64,000 nt of DNA. Origin: a virus. The DNA is taken from positions 1 through 64,000 of the IMG/VR virus record IMGVR_UViG_3300025816_000009. The stretch is one strand, 5' to 3'. A program made the position numbers and the translations under genes. The notes under the pieces are model-generated. The model saw nothing but the letters and a program-made list of their open reading frames with translations. It had not been told where the DNA came from and did not search any database. How positions within the stretch are numbered: the first letter of the stretch is position 1; each line of letters opens with the position of its first letter. Positions 1 to 11,422 of this stretch are shown here, piece by piece.

Positions 1-1
1 T

Positions 2-3127
<3,126 letters not shown>

Positions 3128-3131
3128 TATT

Positions 3132-3806
3132 ATGACGAGAAACTTTAGAGATACAGCAACAGCAACAAGAGCATTGAAAGAAACTCAAAAAAATTGGTTG
3201 ATGAGAATACAAAACGCATACGGTGAAAACTATTATGACGCTTTATCTGATTCGGAAAAAGCCGAACTTGATACGTTTAGAACTGCGATGAAAAATCTTT
3301 CTAGCATATCGACTAAAGAGTCATATCACGACGATGGCGTTTTTCCAACTATTCCATCTTGGTTTGACTATGGTGATTTAGCAGAATCCCAAGGAGTTTC
3401 AAGAGCAACAGCCGGCCCGACAGGAGCGACCGGACCTACAGGCAATACAGGCAATACAGGTCCTACAGGGCCAACAGGAAGCGCAGGTCCACCCGGCAAT
3501 ACAGGCGGTACAGGTCCTAGAGGGCTAACAGGAAGCGCAGGTCCACCCGGTCCGAGCGGTAGTGATGGAAGCGACGGAAGTGCAGGTCCGCCCGGTCCTA
3601 CAGGACCAACAGGAAGTGCAGGTCCACCCGGCGCTACAGGTCCAACAGGTCCTAGCGGTGGCGGCGGCGGCAGTGCAATTGATGTTAATTTTGATGGAAG
3701 AGAATCAACTACGATGGTGCAGTGGCTTGTTGATTCAAGAGGCGGAACAATCCAAATCCACTTTGCGAACGGAGCGGTTGGAACAATAACCGGCGTCTTA
3801 TTCTAA
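3132..3806 (+). CDS. Short collagen-like protein with fibre-assembly-like N terminus
   Basis: This 224-residue protein starts 4 bases after the fibre stop. Residues 1-95 are alpha-helical and charged, with a [15 protein letters not shown] segment and an FPTIPSWF motif resembling the helix plus W-P-x-x-P-x-W layout of XkdW-like or tail-fibre-assembly proteins. Residues about 95-180 are Gly-X-Y triplets ending in a run of glycines. The last 45 residues form a small beta-like tip. It is probably a second fibre component or an assembly partner for the long fibre. The exact role is unknown; the collagen repeats and placement are directly visible. Confidence 0.7.
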   Translation: MTRNFRDTATATRALKETQKNWLMRIQNAYGENYYDALSDSEKAELDTFRTAMKNLSSISTKESYHDDGVFPTIPSWFDYGDLAESQGVSRATAGPTGATGPTGNTGNTGPTGPTGSAGPPGNTGGTGPRGLTGSAGPPGPSGSDGSDGSAGPPGPTGPTGSAGPPGATGPTGPSGGGGGSAIDVNFDGRESTTMVQWLVDSRGGTIQIHFANGAVGTITGVLF

Positions 3807-3842
3807 GAAAACATTCATAGGCGGTGTCTTTGAGGCTCGGTT

Positions 3843-4904
3843 GTGAAAATCGGCCTAGCCATGATAGTAAAAGATGAACAAGACAATATCGTTCGTGCGC
3901 TTGAAACTGTAAAAGACGCATTTGACGTCTTCTGTATCAATTATTCGGGGTCAACAGATTCGACCCTTGAAGTTGGAGAAAAGTGGATGGAAGAAAATGA
4001 GAAAGATGGGATTTGGATTTGCCCGGAATGGAATGGCGCGGCCGACGGACTAAATGCGACAATCGAGTACCTAGCGGAAATGGAAGTAGATTGGGTCTTG
4101 CGTATTGACGCCGATAGCCTGTTCACAGGAACGCTCCCAGACTTCGAAAAACTTGACCAAGATACAGACGGAATTGATACTAAGATTCTTAGAAATGATG
4201 GAACTTTCATCGCATCTCGACCATGGCTTTTCAAAACTCATTGTCGATACAAAGGAGTTCGACACGAAGGGCTTTATTGTAATCAACGAGAAGAACAAAC
4301 AAGTTTCACAATCACTCACGCAGATGACAGCGGAGCGCGTCCGCGTAGCCCGGAAACTTATGCAGATGACTTTCAACAAATGGGGGGAGCGATACCGGGA
4401 GAGTATGATTCGATGATGGTTAAGCGGTATGCGTTTTACATGGCGAACTCGGCGAGAGATGGTGGAGATTTATTCCAAGCCGCGATGTGGTTCAGATTGA
4501 GAATGACGATGGGCGGTTATGCGGGTGAAGTAGAAGTTTCAGCAAGAGAACACGCTCTGATAATGGGACAACCTCACTTTTGGCTTGACGCGATTAACAA
4601 ACATCCGAATAGACCGGACATGATATTTTGGGCATTGGCGACAGCAGAAGGTTGCGGCGGTGTACCTTTCAAAGCACAAGTTCTTGAAATGATGGATGCT
4701 GAAAAGTGGGAGCAAGGTTGTATGTTTATGCAGGCTGATTATGCTTGGAAAACTCGAGACATGATTTCGATTGCATATGGTGAATTGGGTCAGATGGAGA
4801 AATCGCTTGATTGGGGAAGACAAGTTTTGGTTTGGAGAGATGAGATTCACGCAGATGATTTGGCTCGCATATTGAGCCGAATAGGTGAAAGTGAAGGTGA
4901 GTAA
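3843..4904 (+). CDS. Family 2 glycosyltransferase
   Basis: The N terminus (MKIGLAMIVKDEQDNI...) is a classic GT-A opening, followed by SGSTDST and a DAD metal/nucleotide-sugar motif at about residues 89-91. The C-terminal third (LDWGRQVLVWRDEI) looks like a TPR-type helical repeat, as seen in small GT2 enzymes of phages. The start is GTG. Lying between two collagen-like fibre genes and a hydroxylase, it plausibly glycosylates the fibre or another surface protein. Substrate and donor cannot be read from sequence. Confidence 0.8.
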   Translation: MKIGLAMIVKDEQDNIVRALETVKDAFDVFCINYSGSTDSTLEVGEKWMEENEKDGIWICPEWNGAADGLNATIEYLAEMEVDWVLRIDADSLFTGTLPDFEKLDQDTDGIDTKILRNDGTFIASRPWLFKTHCRYKGVRHEGLYCNQREEQTSFTITHADDSGARPRSPETYADDFQQMGGAIPGEYDSMMVKRYAFYMANSARDGGDLFQAAMWFRLRMTMGGYAGEVEVSAREHALIMGQPHFWLDAINKHPNRPDMIFWALATAEGCGGVPFKAQVLEMMDAEKWEQGCMFMQADYAWKTRDMISIAYGELGQMEKSLDWGRQVLVWRDEIHADDLARILSRIGESEGE

Positions 4905-4905
4905 A

Positions 4906-5463
4906 ATGGCGGTTAAATATCCTCAATGGTTAGTGTTCGAAAATGTATTATCAGAAGAAGAGTGTGATTTGTTAATTGAACAAGCGCGAGAAGTTGGTCA
5001 AATCAAAGCGTCAACATTTGGCGGGACAGTTGACGACACGAGAAAAACGAACATTCGTTGGTTGAATGACAATTCGGATTTCGGATGGGTTCATCTCCGA
5101 CTTAGAGAATATACACGAATAGCAAATGAGAAGTTCGGAATGCGATTATCACACTTGCCTGCTTTGCAGTTTACAGAATATGAAGAAGTAGGTCATCATT
5201 ATCATTATCATCACGACGTCGAGTTCAACGACCAAAAAGACACGCAGAGAAAGGTCAGTCTTGTCGTTCAATTATCCGACCCGGAAGATTACGAAGGTGG
5301 AGAGTTTGCTTTCAAACATCTTGAACAACCACCAAGCGAGATGATGATGAAGAGAGGAACTTTGTTGGCTTTCATCAGTTATCATGAACACATGGTCAGT
5401 CCGATTGAATCCGGTGAGAGACGTTCTCTTGTTGGATGGTATGAAGGCCCGAGATATATCTAA
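4906..5463 (+). CDS. 2-oxoglutarate/Fe(II) dioxygenase, prolyl-4-hydroxylase-like
   Basis: A 185-residue P4H-type double-stranded beta-helix. Visible ligands are the HxD pair H102/D104 in a His-rich HHYHYHHD stretch, a distal His at 162 (HEHMVSP) and the 2OG-binding Arg in GERRSL (R172). N- and C-terminal patterns (VFENVLSEEEC..., GWYEG) match the small prolyl hydroxylase family. The ATG at 4906 is preferred over an upstream GTG because a GGTGA Shine-Dalgarno-like element lies 5-6 bases before it. It follows directly after collagen-like fibre genes rich in G-P-T/G-P-P triplets, which makes fibre prolines an attractive substrate. The family also hydroxylates other targets, so the substrate is inferred. 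Confidence 0.8.
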   Translation: MAVKYPQWLVFENVLSEEECDLLIEQAREVGQIKASTFGGTVDDTRKTNIRWLNDNSDFGWVHLRLREYTRIANEKFGMRLSHLPALQFTEYEEVGHHYHYHHDVEFNDQKDTQRKVSLVVQLSDPEDYEGGEFAFKHLEQPPSEMMMKRGTLLAFISYHEHMVSPIESGERRSLVGWYEGPRYI

Positions 5464-5729
5464 GGCTTTTTTCTTTCAATCCATTCATTAAATGCGGCCG
5501 GGTTGTCAAGTTTGTAAAGCCCGAGGCCGAAACGCCATCGCTCACTCGCTTTTCGAGTAATGAACCCGGGTGTGTTTGACAATAAACTACCTAATTGATT
5601 AGGTGAGGTGAAGTTATACTTCGCTTTTGACATCTCAAGTCCGACTTCGGCGGCACTTCTCCACTCTCCATCAGACATTATTTTGGCTAGATTCTTCCGG
5701 ATTCTGTAGTTCCGACGAGGACGAGCCAT
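5460..5729 (-). CDS. Small putative winged-helix DNA-binding protein
   Basis: An 89-residue basic protein converging on the dioxygenase gene (4-base overlap at the 3' ends). After a basic N terminus (RPRRNYRIRKN), the segment ILAEM-like helix, SAAEVGLEM, PNQLGSLLSNTPGFI, WRFGLGLYKL has the helix-turn-helix plus wing layout of winged-helix proteins. The ATG at 5729 is favoured over an upstream ATG because it lies about 45 bases from a TATA element shared with the divergent small gene. Possible transcriptional regulator; function is inferred only from fold-like pattern. Confidence 0.55.
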   Translation of the reverse strand: MARPRRNYRIRKNLAKIMSDGEWRSAAEVGLEMSKAKYNFTSPNQLGSLLSNTPGFITRKASERWRFGLGLYKLDNPAAFNEWIERKKP

Positions 5730-5774
5730 GGTCAACCGTAGGGGAATCACTTTATTGATATTCCGAATTACACA

Positions 5775-5787
5775 ACATTAATAAAGT
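5775..5787. promoter_or_regulatory. Shared TATA element between divergent genes
   Basis: ACATTAATAAAGT reads as an AT-rich archaeal TATA box on both strands. The right-hand gene starts at 5809, about 25 bases from it (leaderless), and the left-hand gene starts at 5729. Confidence 0.45.
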
Positions 5788-5808
5788 ATTGATAAGTCGG
5801 TTATATTG

Positions 5809-5946
5809 ATGGCGTGGCGAGTAATTGCATGGGAAGACAGGACGGATATTGTCGAAGGAATAATAGAAAATACAGAAACAGGCGAACTTGTAAAGGTAAT
5901 TACCGATAAAGTGGCCGGAACTTCTCTCGAAATTGCCCTAAATTAA
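5809..5946 (+). CDS. 45-residue hypothetical protein
   Basis: The product begins MAWRVIAWEDRTDIVEG and ends in AGTSLEIALN; it is acidic and beta-prone with no recognised family. The start sits at leaderless distance from the TATA element at about 5780. The next promoter begins immediately after the stop. It is small, but the promoter placement and coding-like composition support it. Confidence 0.5.
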   Translation: MAWRVIAWEDRTDIVEGIIENTETGELVKVITDKVAGTSLEIALN

Positions 5947-5951
5947 GGAAT

Positions 5952-5991
5952 ATTGATGTTCAGGACATTGATATATCAAAACCTTTATAGG
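5952..5991 (+). promoter_or_regulatory. Promoter with two ATTGAT boxes and TTTATA
   Basis: Two ATTGATG/ATTGATA boxes 15 bases apart precede AAAACCTTTATAGGGG, a BRE plus TATA. A CCTACGACAATACAG start-region motif follows, as at other strong promoters in this window. The likely start of transcription is near 6005-6015. Confidence 0.65.
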
Positions 5992-6026
5992 GGGGAATGC
6001 CTACGACAATACAGGAGAGAGACGAG

Positions 6027-6374
6027 ATGACCGCAACACTACACCGAGCAGAACAAATAGCACAAGAAAATGGATTTAACTTCAATGCACTTGATGTTTT
6101 ATCACACGAATATTACTCAACAGTAATCGTTCGCGACCAAACAACAGTTGAGTCATGTATATGGGCATTATTCACCGAAACAGTTCAACAATTACCACAC
6201 AACGAGAGAGTTCACAACGCACCAAGAGTCAGCGACCACACATGGTCAAACGCTTGCTACTCACACAGAGTTAGCGGAATGACTTGGGAAGATTCAGTCT
6301 CTCAATCATTGAGAACAAACGGCTACTTTTACACTAACAACCCAATCGGTACACCATGGGGGATGAGAGTTTGA
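6027..6374 (+). CDS. Hypothetical protein, highly promoted accessory gene
   Basis: A 115-residue protein beginning MTATLHRAEQIAQENGF and ending GTPWGMRV, with no recognised domain. The ATG at 6027 is chosen because an upstream in-frame ATG at 5997 lies only 6 bases from the TATA box, before the expected transcription start. It sits behind one of the strongest-looking promoters and heads a run of small genes, consistent with an early accessory function. Confidence 0.6.
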   Translation: MTATLHRAEQIAQENGFNFNALDVLSHEYYSTVIVRDQTTVESCIWALFTETVQQLPHNERVHNAPRVSDHTWSNACYSHRVSGMTWEDSVSQSLRTNGYFYTNNPIGTPWGMRV

Positions 6375-6595
6375 GTTTCAACCCGGAATGCGAAATGCCG
6401 GCTTGTCTTTGTGAGGACTGCGGTGGTATGTTTCAAACATCAACAGACGACTTGACGCCTACTTACATCCACGCTCCAATCCGTTCAGAAGCACGAATCA
6501 TGAACTTGTGCGTTCACTGTTTAGAATTAAGAAGTGCTAACAGAGTATTAAACAGATTATTAGAATCCCGTTGCACCGATTTCAGAAGGGAGTGA
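6356..6595 (+). CDS. Small zinc-binding protein (two CxxC knuckles)
   Basis: 79 residues with two cysteine pairs (CLCEDC near residue 18 and CVHC near 52) spaced like a four-Cys zinc site, in an otherwise acidic protein. It overlaps the previous gene by 19 bases in another frame, suggesting co-translation. Function unknown. Confidence 0.6.
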   Translation: MGDESLSFNPECEMPACLCEDCGGMFQTSTDDLTPTYIHAPIRSEARIMNLCVHCLELRSANRVLNRLLESRCTDFRRE

Positions 6596-6601
6596 GATAA
6601 C

Positions 6602-6763
6602 ATGACTGACGATTATATCGTGCAGGGCGTGAAGTGCTGTCTCTGTTCAGACGTGATAAACGGCTACGGTAATATAGCCGCTCCTGTCAAGAACGGAATC
6701 TGTTGTGATAACTGTAATTTCACAATTGTCATTCCGGCTAGAATAAGGCAGGCTTACCAATGA
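6602..6763 (+). CDS. Small zinc-ribbon-like protein
   Basis: A 53-residue frame beginning MTDDYIVQGVKCCLCSDV, with CCLC and CCDNC motifs 20 residues apart, a compact zinc-ribbon signature. It begins 6 bases after the previous stop and ends in a TGA overlapped by the next ATG, so it sits inside the same polycistronic unit. Function unknown. Confidence 0.55.
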   Translation: MTDDYIVQGVKCCLCSDVINGYGNIAAPVKNGICCDNCNFTIVIPARIRQAYQ

Positions 6764-6930
6764 CCTTTCTCGAACTTGAGCAAATTGCTTCGCTTATTCA
6801 TTTCGTTCACGCTTTGAAACTTGAGCAATTAGAAGACTGTCCGGAATGGGTGTTGACTGCGGAGCGCGTCCTTGAGGGAGATTCAAAAGCCGAGTACGGT
6901 GTGTTATATCATGGCGAGAAGAGTTGCTGA
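6760..6930 (+). CDS. 56-residue hypothetical protein
   Basis: The start overlaps the upstream stop (ATGA type). The product is acidic and helical, beginning MTFLELEQIASLIHFVH, with no recognised domain. Its 3' end overlaps the next small gene by about 20 bases. Support comes from the tight gene packing. Confidence 0.45.
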   Translation: MTFLELEQIASLIHFVHALKLEQLEDCPEWVLTAERVLEGDSKAEYGVLYHGEKSC

Positions 6931-7096
6931 TGATTTCAGATTAGCAGATAATCAGATTGCTACTTGTCGCCGATGCAAAGTGCGCTTGAATGGATTCAAT
7001 ACGAAGGGACATATTTGGTCAGCATCAAACCGATTTTGCGGAAAATGCTATTTGAAAAACCAACGAGAAAAACGCTTGCGAGAGGGACGAAAGTAA
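6911..7096 (+). CDS. Small basic zinc-finger protein
   Basis: 61 residues beginning MARRVADDFRL, with CRRC and CGKC pairs about 28 residues apart and a strongly basic C terminus (KNQREKRLREGRK). The ATG at 6911 starts the conserved-looking part; an upstream start would run far into the preceding gene. It probably binds nucleic acid, by inference from charge and the four-Cys site. Confidence 0.55.
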   Translation: MARRVADDFRLADNQIATCRRCKVRLNGFNTKGHIWSASNRFCGKCYLKNQREKRLREGRK

Positions 7097-7158
7097 TCAA
7101 CTATTGAGACGAATAGGTGGGGTGATTCATTTATGTATGTGGGGTTCGAGGCAAAACC

Positions 7159-7347
7159 ATGGATAAATGTCCGCTATGTGAAAAAGAGTACAGTGTGAAA
7201 ATGACACCGAAAATGACAGAATGGTATCATCGCCAATCATGCGAAGCGCTGACTGATGAGATGCGAAAAGAACTTGACGAACGAGATAGAGTTAATTTGG
7301 AGAAGTGGTTGAATGAATCGAAGAAAAAGCCGACGAATGCAACGTAG
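7159..7347 (+). CDS. Small zinc-finger protein, C2HC-like
   Basis: 62 residues with CPLC near the N terminus and H..SC about 22 residues later, then a charged helix. A TATA-GGTGG element (7111-7121) lies about 40 bases upstream. The 3' end overlaps the next frame by 35 bases. Function unknown. Confidence 0.55.
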   Translation: MDKCPLCEKEYSVKMTPKMTEWYHRQSCEALTDEMRKELDERDRVNLEKWLNESKKKPTNAT

Positions 7348-7735
7348 GCAATTACGCCGAATCAAATCTCTGAAAAAAGAAGATGAATGTCCGGGATGTG
7401 GATTGAAAGCGCCTTGGCTCGGTGTGTTCATTCATGCAATTATGCCGGAAGAAGTTCGAGGACATTGTGAGTATGCTGACTCGTTGAAGCCAATGAACAA
7501 GATGGCTCGCTTCATGACTCTCGCTCAAATGGGCATTCCACTAGATGAACGGATTTTGAAAGACGTCGAGAAAGAGATGTTCGAGAACCCGGATGAAGAG
7601 AGTATCGAGTTCGTACATATAATTCACCAAATGTTCAACGAAGCCGGTCTTCTCGACAACACTGATAAACCAACATCAACCCCATCAGATTCCCCCTCGG
7701 AGTTTGATGAAAATGCTTGGAAACAATTTGACTAA
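7313..7735 (+). CDS. Hypothetical zinc-knuckle protein
   Basis: 140 residues. The N terminus is strongly basic (NRRKSRRMQRRQLRRIK), followed by a CPGCG knuckle with HC about 30 residues further on, and an acidic C-terminal half ending DENAWKQFD. The basic patch and knuckle suggest nucleic-acid contact. It overlaps neighbours at both ends, as in a compact early operon. The true start could be slightly downstream of 7313. Confidence 0.55.
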   Translation: MNRRKSRRMQRRQLRRIKSLKKEDECPGCGLKAPWLGVFIHAIMPEEVRGHCEYADSLKPMNKMARFMTLAQMGIPLDERILKDVEKEMFENPDEESIEFVHIIHQMFNEAGLLDNTDKPTSTPSDSPSEFDENAWKQFD

Positions 7736-7925
7736 TGAACAACAAATAATGATACAATTGACAACTAAAGAACTCAATGCGGAGCGCTTGGCGTTCAGCG
7801 TAGTTGAGTGTCCTTGGTGTTATCATCCGGTCGCTACGAAGCGCGAACTTGAGTCTCATATCAGAACAGATTGCACCGAGATAGAAATGAAACATCGTCT
7901 CGCAATTATTCGAAAGGAAGTCTAG
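7704..7925 (+). CDS. Small C2H2-like zinc-finger protein
   Basis: 73 residues with CPWC followed by H and C in an HIRTDC segment, a C-x2-C...H-x4-C finger. The start at 7704 overlaps the previous gene by 32 bases; a later ATG at 7749 would also retain the finger. Function unknown; one of six consecutive small Cys-rich genes. Confidence 0.5.
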   Translation: MMKMLGNNLTNEQQIMIQLTTKELNAERLAFSVVECPWCYHPVATKRELESHIRTDCTEIEMKHRLAIIRKEV

Positions 7926-7962
7926 GTGCAACAGTTATAATCGTGGGCGACGACGGAACTTT

Positions 7963-8352
7963 ATGGGAAGCCGACATAAGTCAAAGAGCAGATATTCAGA
8001 TACAGCCTGTTCGATGGCGTGTAGAGTTTTTGTCGCTAATGAGAATGAGCCTTTGACATTGAGACAGTTGTTAGATGAGATGGGGCAGAGATGGAAGAGA
8101 ATACCGACACGGAATGAAATGGCTAACATCGTATCGAAGTCCGGCTACTTTGAAAAGTGTGCATTAATCAAACAAGAATACGCTTCAACTCATCGTGGTG
8201 AAGTTCGACTTTGGTCTATGAAAACAGAAGAAGCATACGTCAGAGGATGGCTAAATGTGCCGTTCGAGAACCGTCCAATCGACGACCCGATGACAAAAGA
8301 TTCGACCACTAGATACAACCATGCGGGAGCATTGGTGCAACCGAAAAAGTGA
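7963..8352 (+). CDS. Putative helix-turn-helix protein
   Basis: 129 residues. LTLRQLLDEMGQRWKRIPTRNEMANIVSKSGYFEK followed by a VRLWSMK strand resembles a winged-helix DNA-binding domain similar in layout to the leftward gene at 5.5-5.7 kb. Basic N terminus, polar tail. Possible transcription regulator for the small-gene cluster or packaging accessory, since the next gene looks like a small terminase. Confidence 0.45.
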   Translation: MGSRHKSKSRYSDTACSMACRVFVANENEPLTLRQLLDEMGQRWKRIPTRNEMANIVSKSGYFEKCALIKQEYASTHRGEVRLWSMKTEEAYVRGWLNVPFENRPIDDPMTKDSTTRYNHAGALVQPKK

Positions 8353-8379
8353 ATTACTACATCTGATACCGAGCATAAC

Positions 8380-8952
8380 ATGACCGACGACGTATCAACA
8401 AATGAAGACGACAATGAAAATGATTCTGACGAGTTCGCACTTGTACCCATTTCAGAAGACGAGCAGATAATCCGTTGGGTTGCTTTGGCTCTCATAGATG
8501 GAAGAAAAGAAACTGCGATTAGAAATGAAGTCAATTCTATGCGGATTTCGTCTCAACCCTCTCGACAAGAGTGGACTTCTCTTATTCGATGTGCGAGAGA
8601 AGAAGCAGAGGGGATGAGGAACTTCATCATGGCTAAAGCAGAAATGGGAAGTGTTGACTATCTCCGACTTGACTCATACACTCGACGTAAGAGAATGATG
8701 GCGAGGATGGAAGGTTTGATTGAGTCAGCAGTAAGTCAAGCAGATTCAGTGAGCAAGATGAACTCGGCAAGTTTCATGTTGGGTGGATTGCTCAAGGCTC
8801 AAGAGTCAATGGATAAGTTCACCGGCGCACAGGAAGCCGCGCCTCAAGTTCAAATCAACATCGGCTACGACCCACTCGACCAATTCAGAAATGTAATCCA
8901 AAAAGAATCTGAAAAGAATATCATTGATGTGGTCGAACTTGAGGAAGAGTAA
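8380..8952 (+). CDS. Probable small terminase subunit
   Basis: 190 residues: acidic N terminus, a helix-turn-helix-like segment (WVALALIDGRKETAIRNEV..), then long helices and an acidic tail (IIDVVELEEE). This is the layout of small terminases, which bind packaging sites and stimulate the large subunit. The large subunit lies about 5 kb downstream on the same strand. The assignment rests on architecture and context, not on a diagnostic motif. Confidence 0.5.
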   Translation: MTDDVSTNEDDNENDSDEFALVPISEDEQIIRWVALALIDGRKETAIRNEVNSMRISSQPSRQEWTSLIRCAREEAEGMRNFIMAKAEMGSVDYLRLDSYTRRKRMMARMEGLIESAVSQADSVSKMNSASFMLGGLLKAQESMDKFTGAQEAAPQVQINIGYDPLDQFRNVIQKESEKNIIDVVELEEE

Positions 8953-9692
8953 GACCCACCCTATCGAGTTCAATTGATTGTCAAAACTATCACCGTCATT
9001 GATGACATCTTTTCCGGGGGCCAACGGACGCATATTGATTTCAATAGGCAAATCAAGTTCGCTAGGATTTTGTTTTGTTTAAGTAGTCTTGAGTATATAC
9101 AGGATTTCGATGAGCGGACGCCGGAAATAATTGTCAAGTCAACCCTTTATATAGTAAGTCAAGTGTACCTAGCAAAACAATTCCCCGGACTTTTTTTCCT
9201 AAACCCCCCCTAATCCGGCAACATTTGAGAAAAAGTCCCCATCATTAATTCGGGTCTTGAACCGTAAAGTTCGAAACCCAAAATAATTAATTAGACTCTC
9301 AATGTTTCTCAATCACAATGTTTATATATACCATCGCGACACGCTTGAACCTTCGATTCTGAATCAGATTAGCAGACTATACACCCCACCCCAAGTTTTT
9401 TCAGTACCATATCTGATTCCCAATTCTTTTGATACTGCTCTCATAAAATATGTATAATATATCAATATCTTTTCTAATATAAATTAATTAAACGAACTAG
9501 AGGGGGGTATGGGACACACACAGTATAGAATGGATGAACTATGTGTATGGTAAGACCCCCCGGTGTTCGAATCATTTCTCAAAATTGACGTCAATAGGTT
9601 CGATTTTATTTTTTGAAAAAACTTGTGGAAAACACTATGTTTTTTGAAAAGAGTGTGAAATCAAAACATTCATAAGATAATTCTCATACGCT
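8953..9692. other. AT-rich intergenic region, candidate control or origin region
   Basis: No convincing gene in 740 bases. It holds imperfect copies of the CTATTG-N4-CAATAG dyad at 9032-9047 and 9592-9607, a CCGGA/TCCGG hairpin spanning a T7 run near 9186-9220, long A/T runs (9440-9490), and a probable small RNA at 9502-9561. The strong AT bias and dyads would suit a regulatory or replication-start region, but nothing proves it. Confidence 0.4.
9502..9561 (+). ncRNA. Possible small structured RNA
   Basis: GGGGGGT at 9502-9508 pairs with ACCCCCC at 9555-9561, enclosing a weaker inner pairing (ACACA..TGTGT). An ATATAAATT box lies about 22 bases upstream, so transcription would begin close to the 5' arm, as for other stem-closed RNAs in this window. 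A 7-bp stem alone can occur by chance. Confidence 0.3.
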
Positions 9693-10148
9693 ATGTATGT
9701 GAATACGCCGGACTATGTTCCTTTGAAAGCACCCGAGATAATCTCATTGACTCCCTCAACGACCGGGGAGAGAATGAACAAAGTTTCATCCATCGTGATT
9801 CAAAACTTCATCAAGGGGCGAAAGATGAGATTGTCATACAAAGACATGAGAGTTGAAATCAAAGAACTAGAATCTCTGTACAAAGACAAGGAAGTAGTTC
9901 CCGAACCAAACCGAGATGAGGATTGGACTAATTGGATGTTGGAGTGTAGGAAGAACCTAGGCAAGAAACAATTGGCCGCGCAAGAAGTCAGAGCAGACAT
10001 TGACATAATCGAAGCAACGATTGACAGGATTCATCGAGAGATAATAGAGATTTCACAATACCATCAGAACTCTTGGAACTACACACAGGTCGTTATGGAT
10101 ATGATAGAGCAAGGTAGAAAGAACCCATTACACGAAAGATGGACTTAA
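9693..10148 (+). CDS. Hypothetical coiled-coil protein
   Basis: 151 residues, mostly charged alpha-helix from about residue 35 on (two long heptad-like stretches around DMRVEIKELESLYKD and VRADIDIIEATIDRIHREIIE). No family recognised. A CATTCATAAGAT TATA-like element lies about 20 bases upstream of the ATG. Its position between the putative small terminase and structural-looking genes suggests a virion or assembly accessory. Confidence 0.55.
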   Translation: MYVNTPDYVPLKAPEIISLTPSTTGERMNKVSSIVIQNFIKGRKMRLSYKDMRVEIKELESLYKDKEVVPEPNRDEDWTNWMLECRKNLGKKQLAAQEVRADIDIIEATIDRIHREIIEISQYHQNSWNYTQVVMDMIEQGRKNPLHERWT

Positions 10149-10155
10149 CCGATTT

Positions 10156-10167
10156 ACTGATTAACCC
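10156..10167 (+). promoter_or_regulatory. Late-type promoter (TTAACCCC box)
   Basis: CTGATTAACCCC lies 21-32 bases upstream of the ATG at 10188 and belongs to the series of (A)TAAACC/TTAACCC boxes found before virion genes. Confidence 0.4.
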
Positions 10168-10187
10168 CGACAGACGCCCCGTATGAC

Positions 10188-10496
10188 ATGGCTAAGATAG
10201 CATCCCTCGCCGCGGCTAATAATTTCCTAACTGTTTTCGGTGGAACGCGATTACTTTCAATCAACGGTCATACCTCAAATGGTGCGGCCACAGTTGCTCT
10301 GTATAACGGCACAGTTGCAGGCGATGTAGTATCAGCAAATCTAGTTCACACTTTCTTGCTAGGAACTGCGGGATATGTCAATCTCGATTTTGTCGAAGGA
10401 ATTGACTTTGGTGCGGGCTTGATAATTGTACTGACTGCGAATGCGGCAACATTGAATCTTCTCGCAGAATACACGGCGGCTTCACCGGAAGCATAG
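10188..10496 (+). CDS. Small beta-rich, probable virion protein
   Basis: 102 residues, Ala/Gly/Val/Thr-rich with alternating hydrophobic pattern (TVALYNGTVAGDVV..., GYVNLDFVEGIDFGAGLIIVLTANA). Such composition is typical of small capsid-decoration or tail proteins. It has a late-type promoter box like the major virion genes. No specific family is recognised. Confidence 0.5.
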   Translation: MAKIASLAAANNFLTVFGGTRLLSINGHTSNGAATVALYNGTVAGDVVSANLVHTFLLGTAGYVNLDFVEGIDFGAGLIIVLTANAATLNLLAEYTAASPEA

Positions 10497-10523
10497 AAAT
10501 AGGTGGGGGAAGTATTGATTCCT

Positions 10524-10778
10524 ATGTGGAGCATTACTGTAGTAGAACACGAAACGGGATGGACGGTCGCTACAGATGAGTTGGCCGAGAAACCTTGGAC
10601 TATGGATATTATTTCCACTCCACAGCATATTATCTCGATGTTCGAACATCTTGGGTTTCATGTTGAGACTCATCCTATAGAAATCAAAAATCTGTCAAAA
10701 GCAGATTCTCCGGCAGGTTGGTTAATAGATTACGATAGTGATACACCCAATGCAGTCAGATTAACTCTTGAGAGATAA
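10524..10778 (+). CDS. Hypothetical protein
   Basis: 84 residues beginning MWSITVVEHETGW; mixed alpha/beta, no recognised domain. The ATG is chosen over an upstream GTG because an AAATAGGTGG promoter element at 10497-10506 would place transcription start just before it. Confidence 0.5.
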   Translation: MWSITVVEHETGWTVATDELAEKPWTMDIISTPQHIISMFEHLGFHVETHPIEIKNLSKADSPAGWLIDYDSDTPNAVRLTLER

Positions 10779-10797
10779 GAAATATTGATAGCCAATA

Positions 10798-10811
10798 CCT
10801 TAATAAAGGTG
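10798..10811 (+). promoter_or_regulatory. TATA-GGTGG promoter
   Basis: CCTTAATAAAGGTGG, preceded by an ATTGATA box at about 10785, lies 18-31 bases upstream of the ATG at 10829. Confidence 0.55.
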
Positions 10812-10828
10812 GTTATTGAGGAAAAAAT

Positions 10829-11422
10829 ATGACGAGAGTCCTAACTACTAGGTTCGGGGATAGATTAACCGACACCGATGAAATACAAGATGTAATTATT
10901 GAAGGAAGAACGAAAGGTGTTCGCAGAGGTGAGATTCAAGACCGACTAGGAATTGAGTTTACTTATACACAATGGATGACTCTTCGCGATTTCCTAAAAA
11001 GTCTAGGCTATCAAACTTCGACAAGAAAGAGTCGAGGCAAAGCATGGGTTCACCCACATTGGTTCAACAAGGAAATACCTCTCGAGAGAATGTACAACAA
11101 TGCCCCGGTTTCTAGTTTCAAGAACTTAATCCCGAAAGATTACTTCGACAAAGCAACAAAAGAAGGCGCTTCCATTCCAAAGAAAGTTTCCGCACCATCT
11201 TCGTTCTTCAAATCCAATGTTGACAATACAAAATACATTTCTCCGAAGGAACGCGACGCTCTAAACCAAGGTCGGCTTGAGAAAATCAAAAAGACTCGCG
11301 ATTATCTATACCCATCCTACCCTTCGGGTACTGCTCCGCAACCAAAGAGCGATTCAAAGAACATACCAACAATTCATATAAAAGTACCAATAGGAACAAG
11401 AGTGGTGGTAGAATATGAGTAA
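10829..11422 (+). CDS. Putative helix-turn-helix DNA-binding protein
   Basis: 197 residues. The N-terminal 80 residues (TDEIQDVIIEGRTKGVRRGEIQDRLGIEFTYTQWMTLRDFLKSLGY..TSTRKSRGKAWVH) match a helix-turn-helix with a basic wing. The rest is low-complexity, Lys/Ser/Pro-rich, ending in a short beta segment (IHIKVPIGTRVVVEYE). It has its own promoter and heads a run of six overlapping genes, suggesting an early regulator. Family not identified. Confidence 0.5.
   Translation: MTRVLTTRFGDRLTDTDEIQDVIIEGRTKGVRRGEIQDRLGIEFTYTQWMTLRDFLKSLGYQTSTRKSRGKAWVHPHWFNKEIPLERMYNNAPVSSFKNLIPKDYFDKATKEGASIPKKVSAPSSFFKSNVDNTKYISPKERDALNQGRLEKIKKTRDYLYPSYPSGTAPQPKSDSKNIPTIHIKVPIGTRVVVEYE

Noticed and set aside
8974-9213. 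79-residue rightward frame after the small terminase
   Set aside because: TTG start, composition unlike neighbours, no promoter, and the region is AT-rich non-coding.
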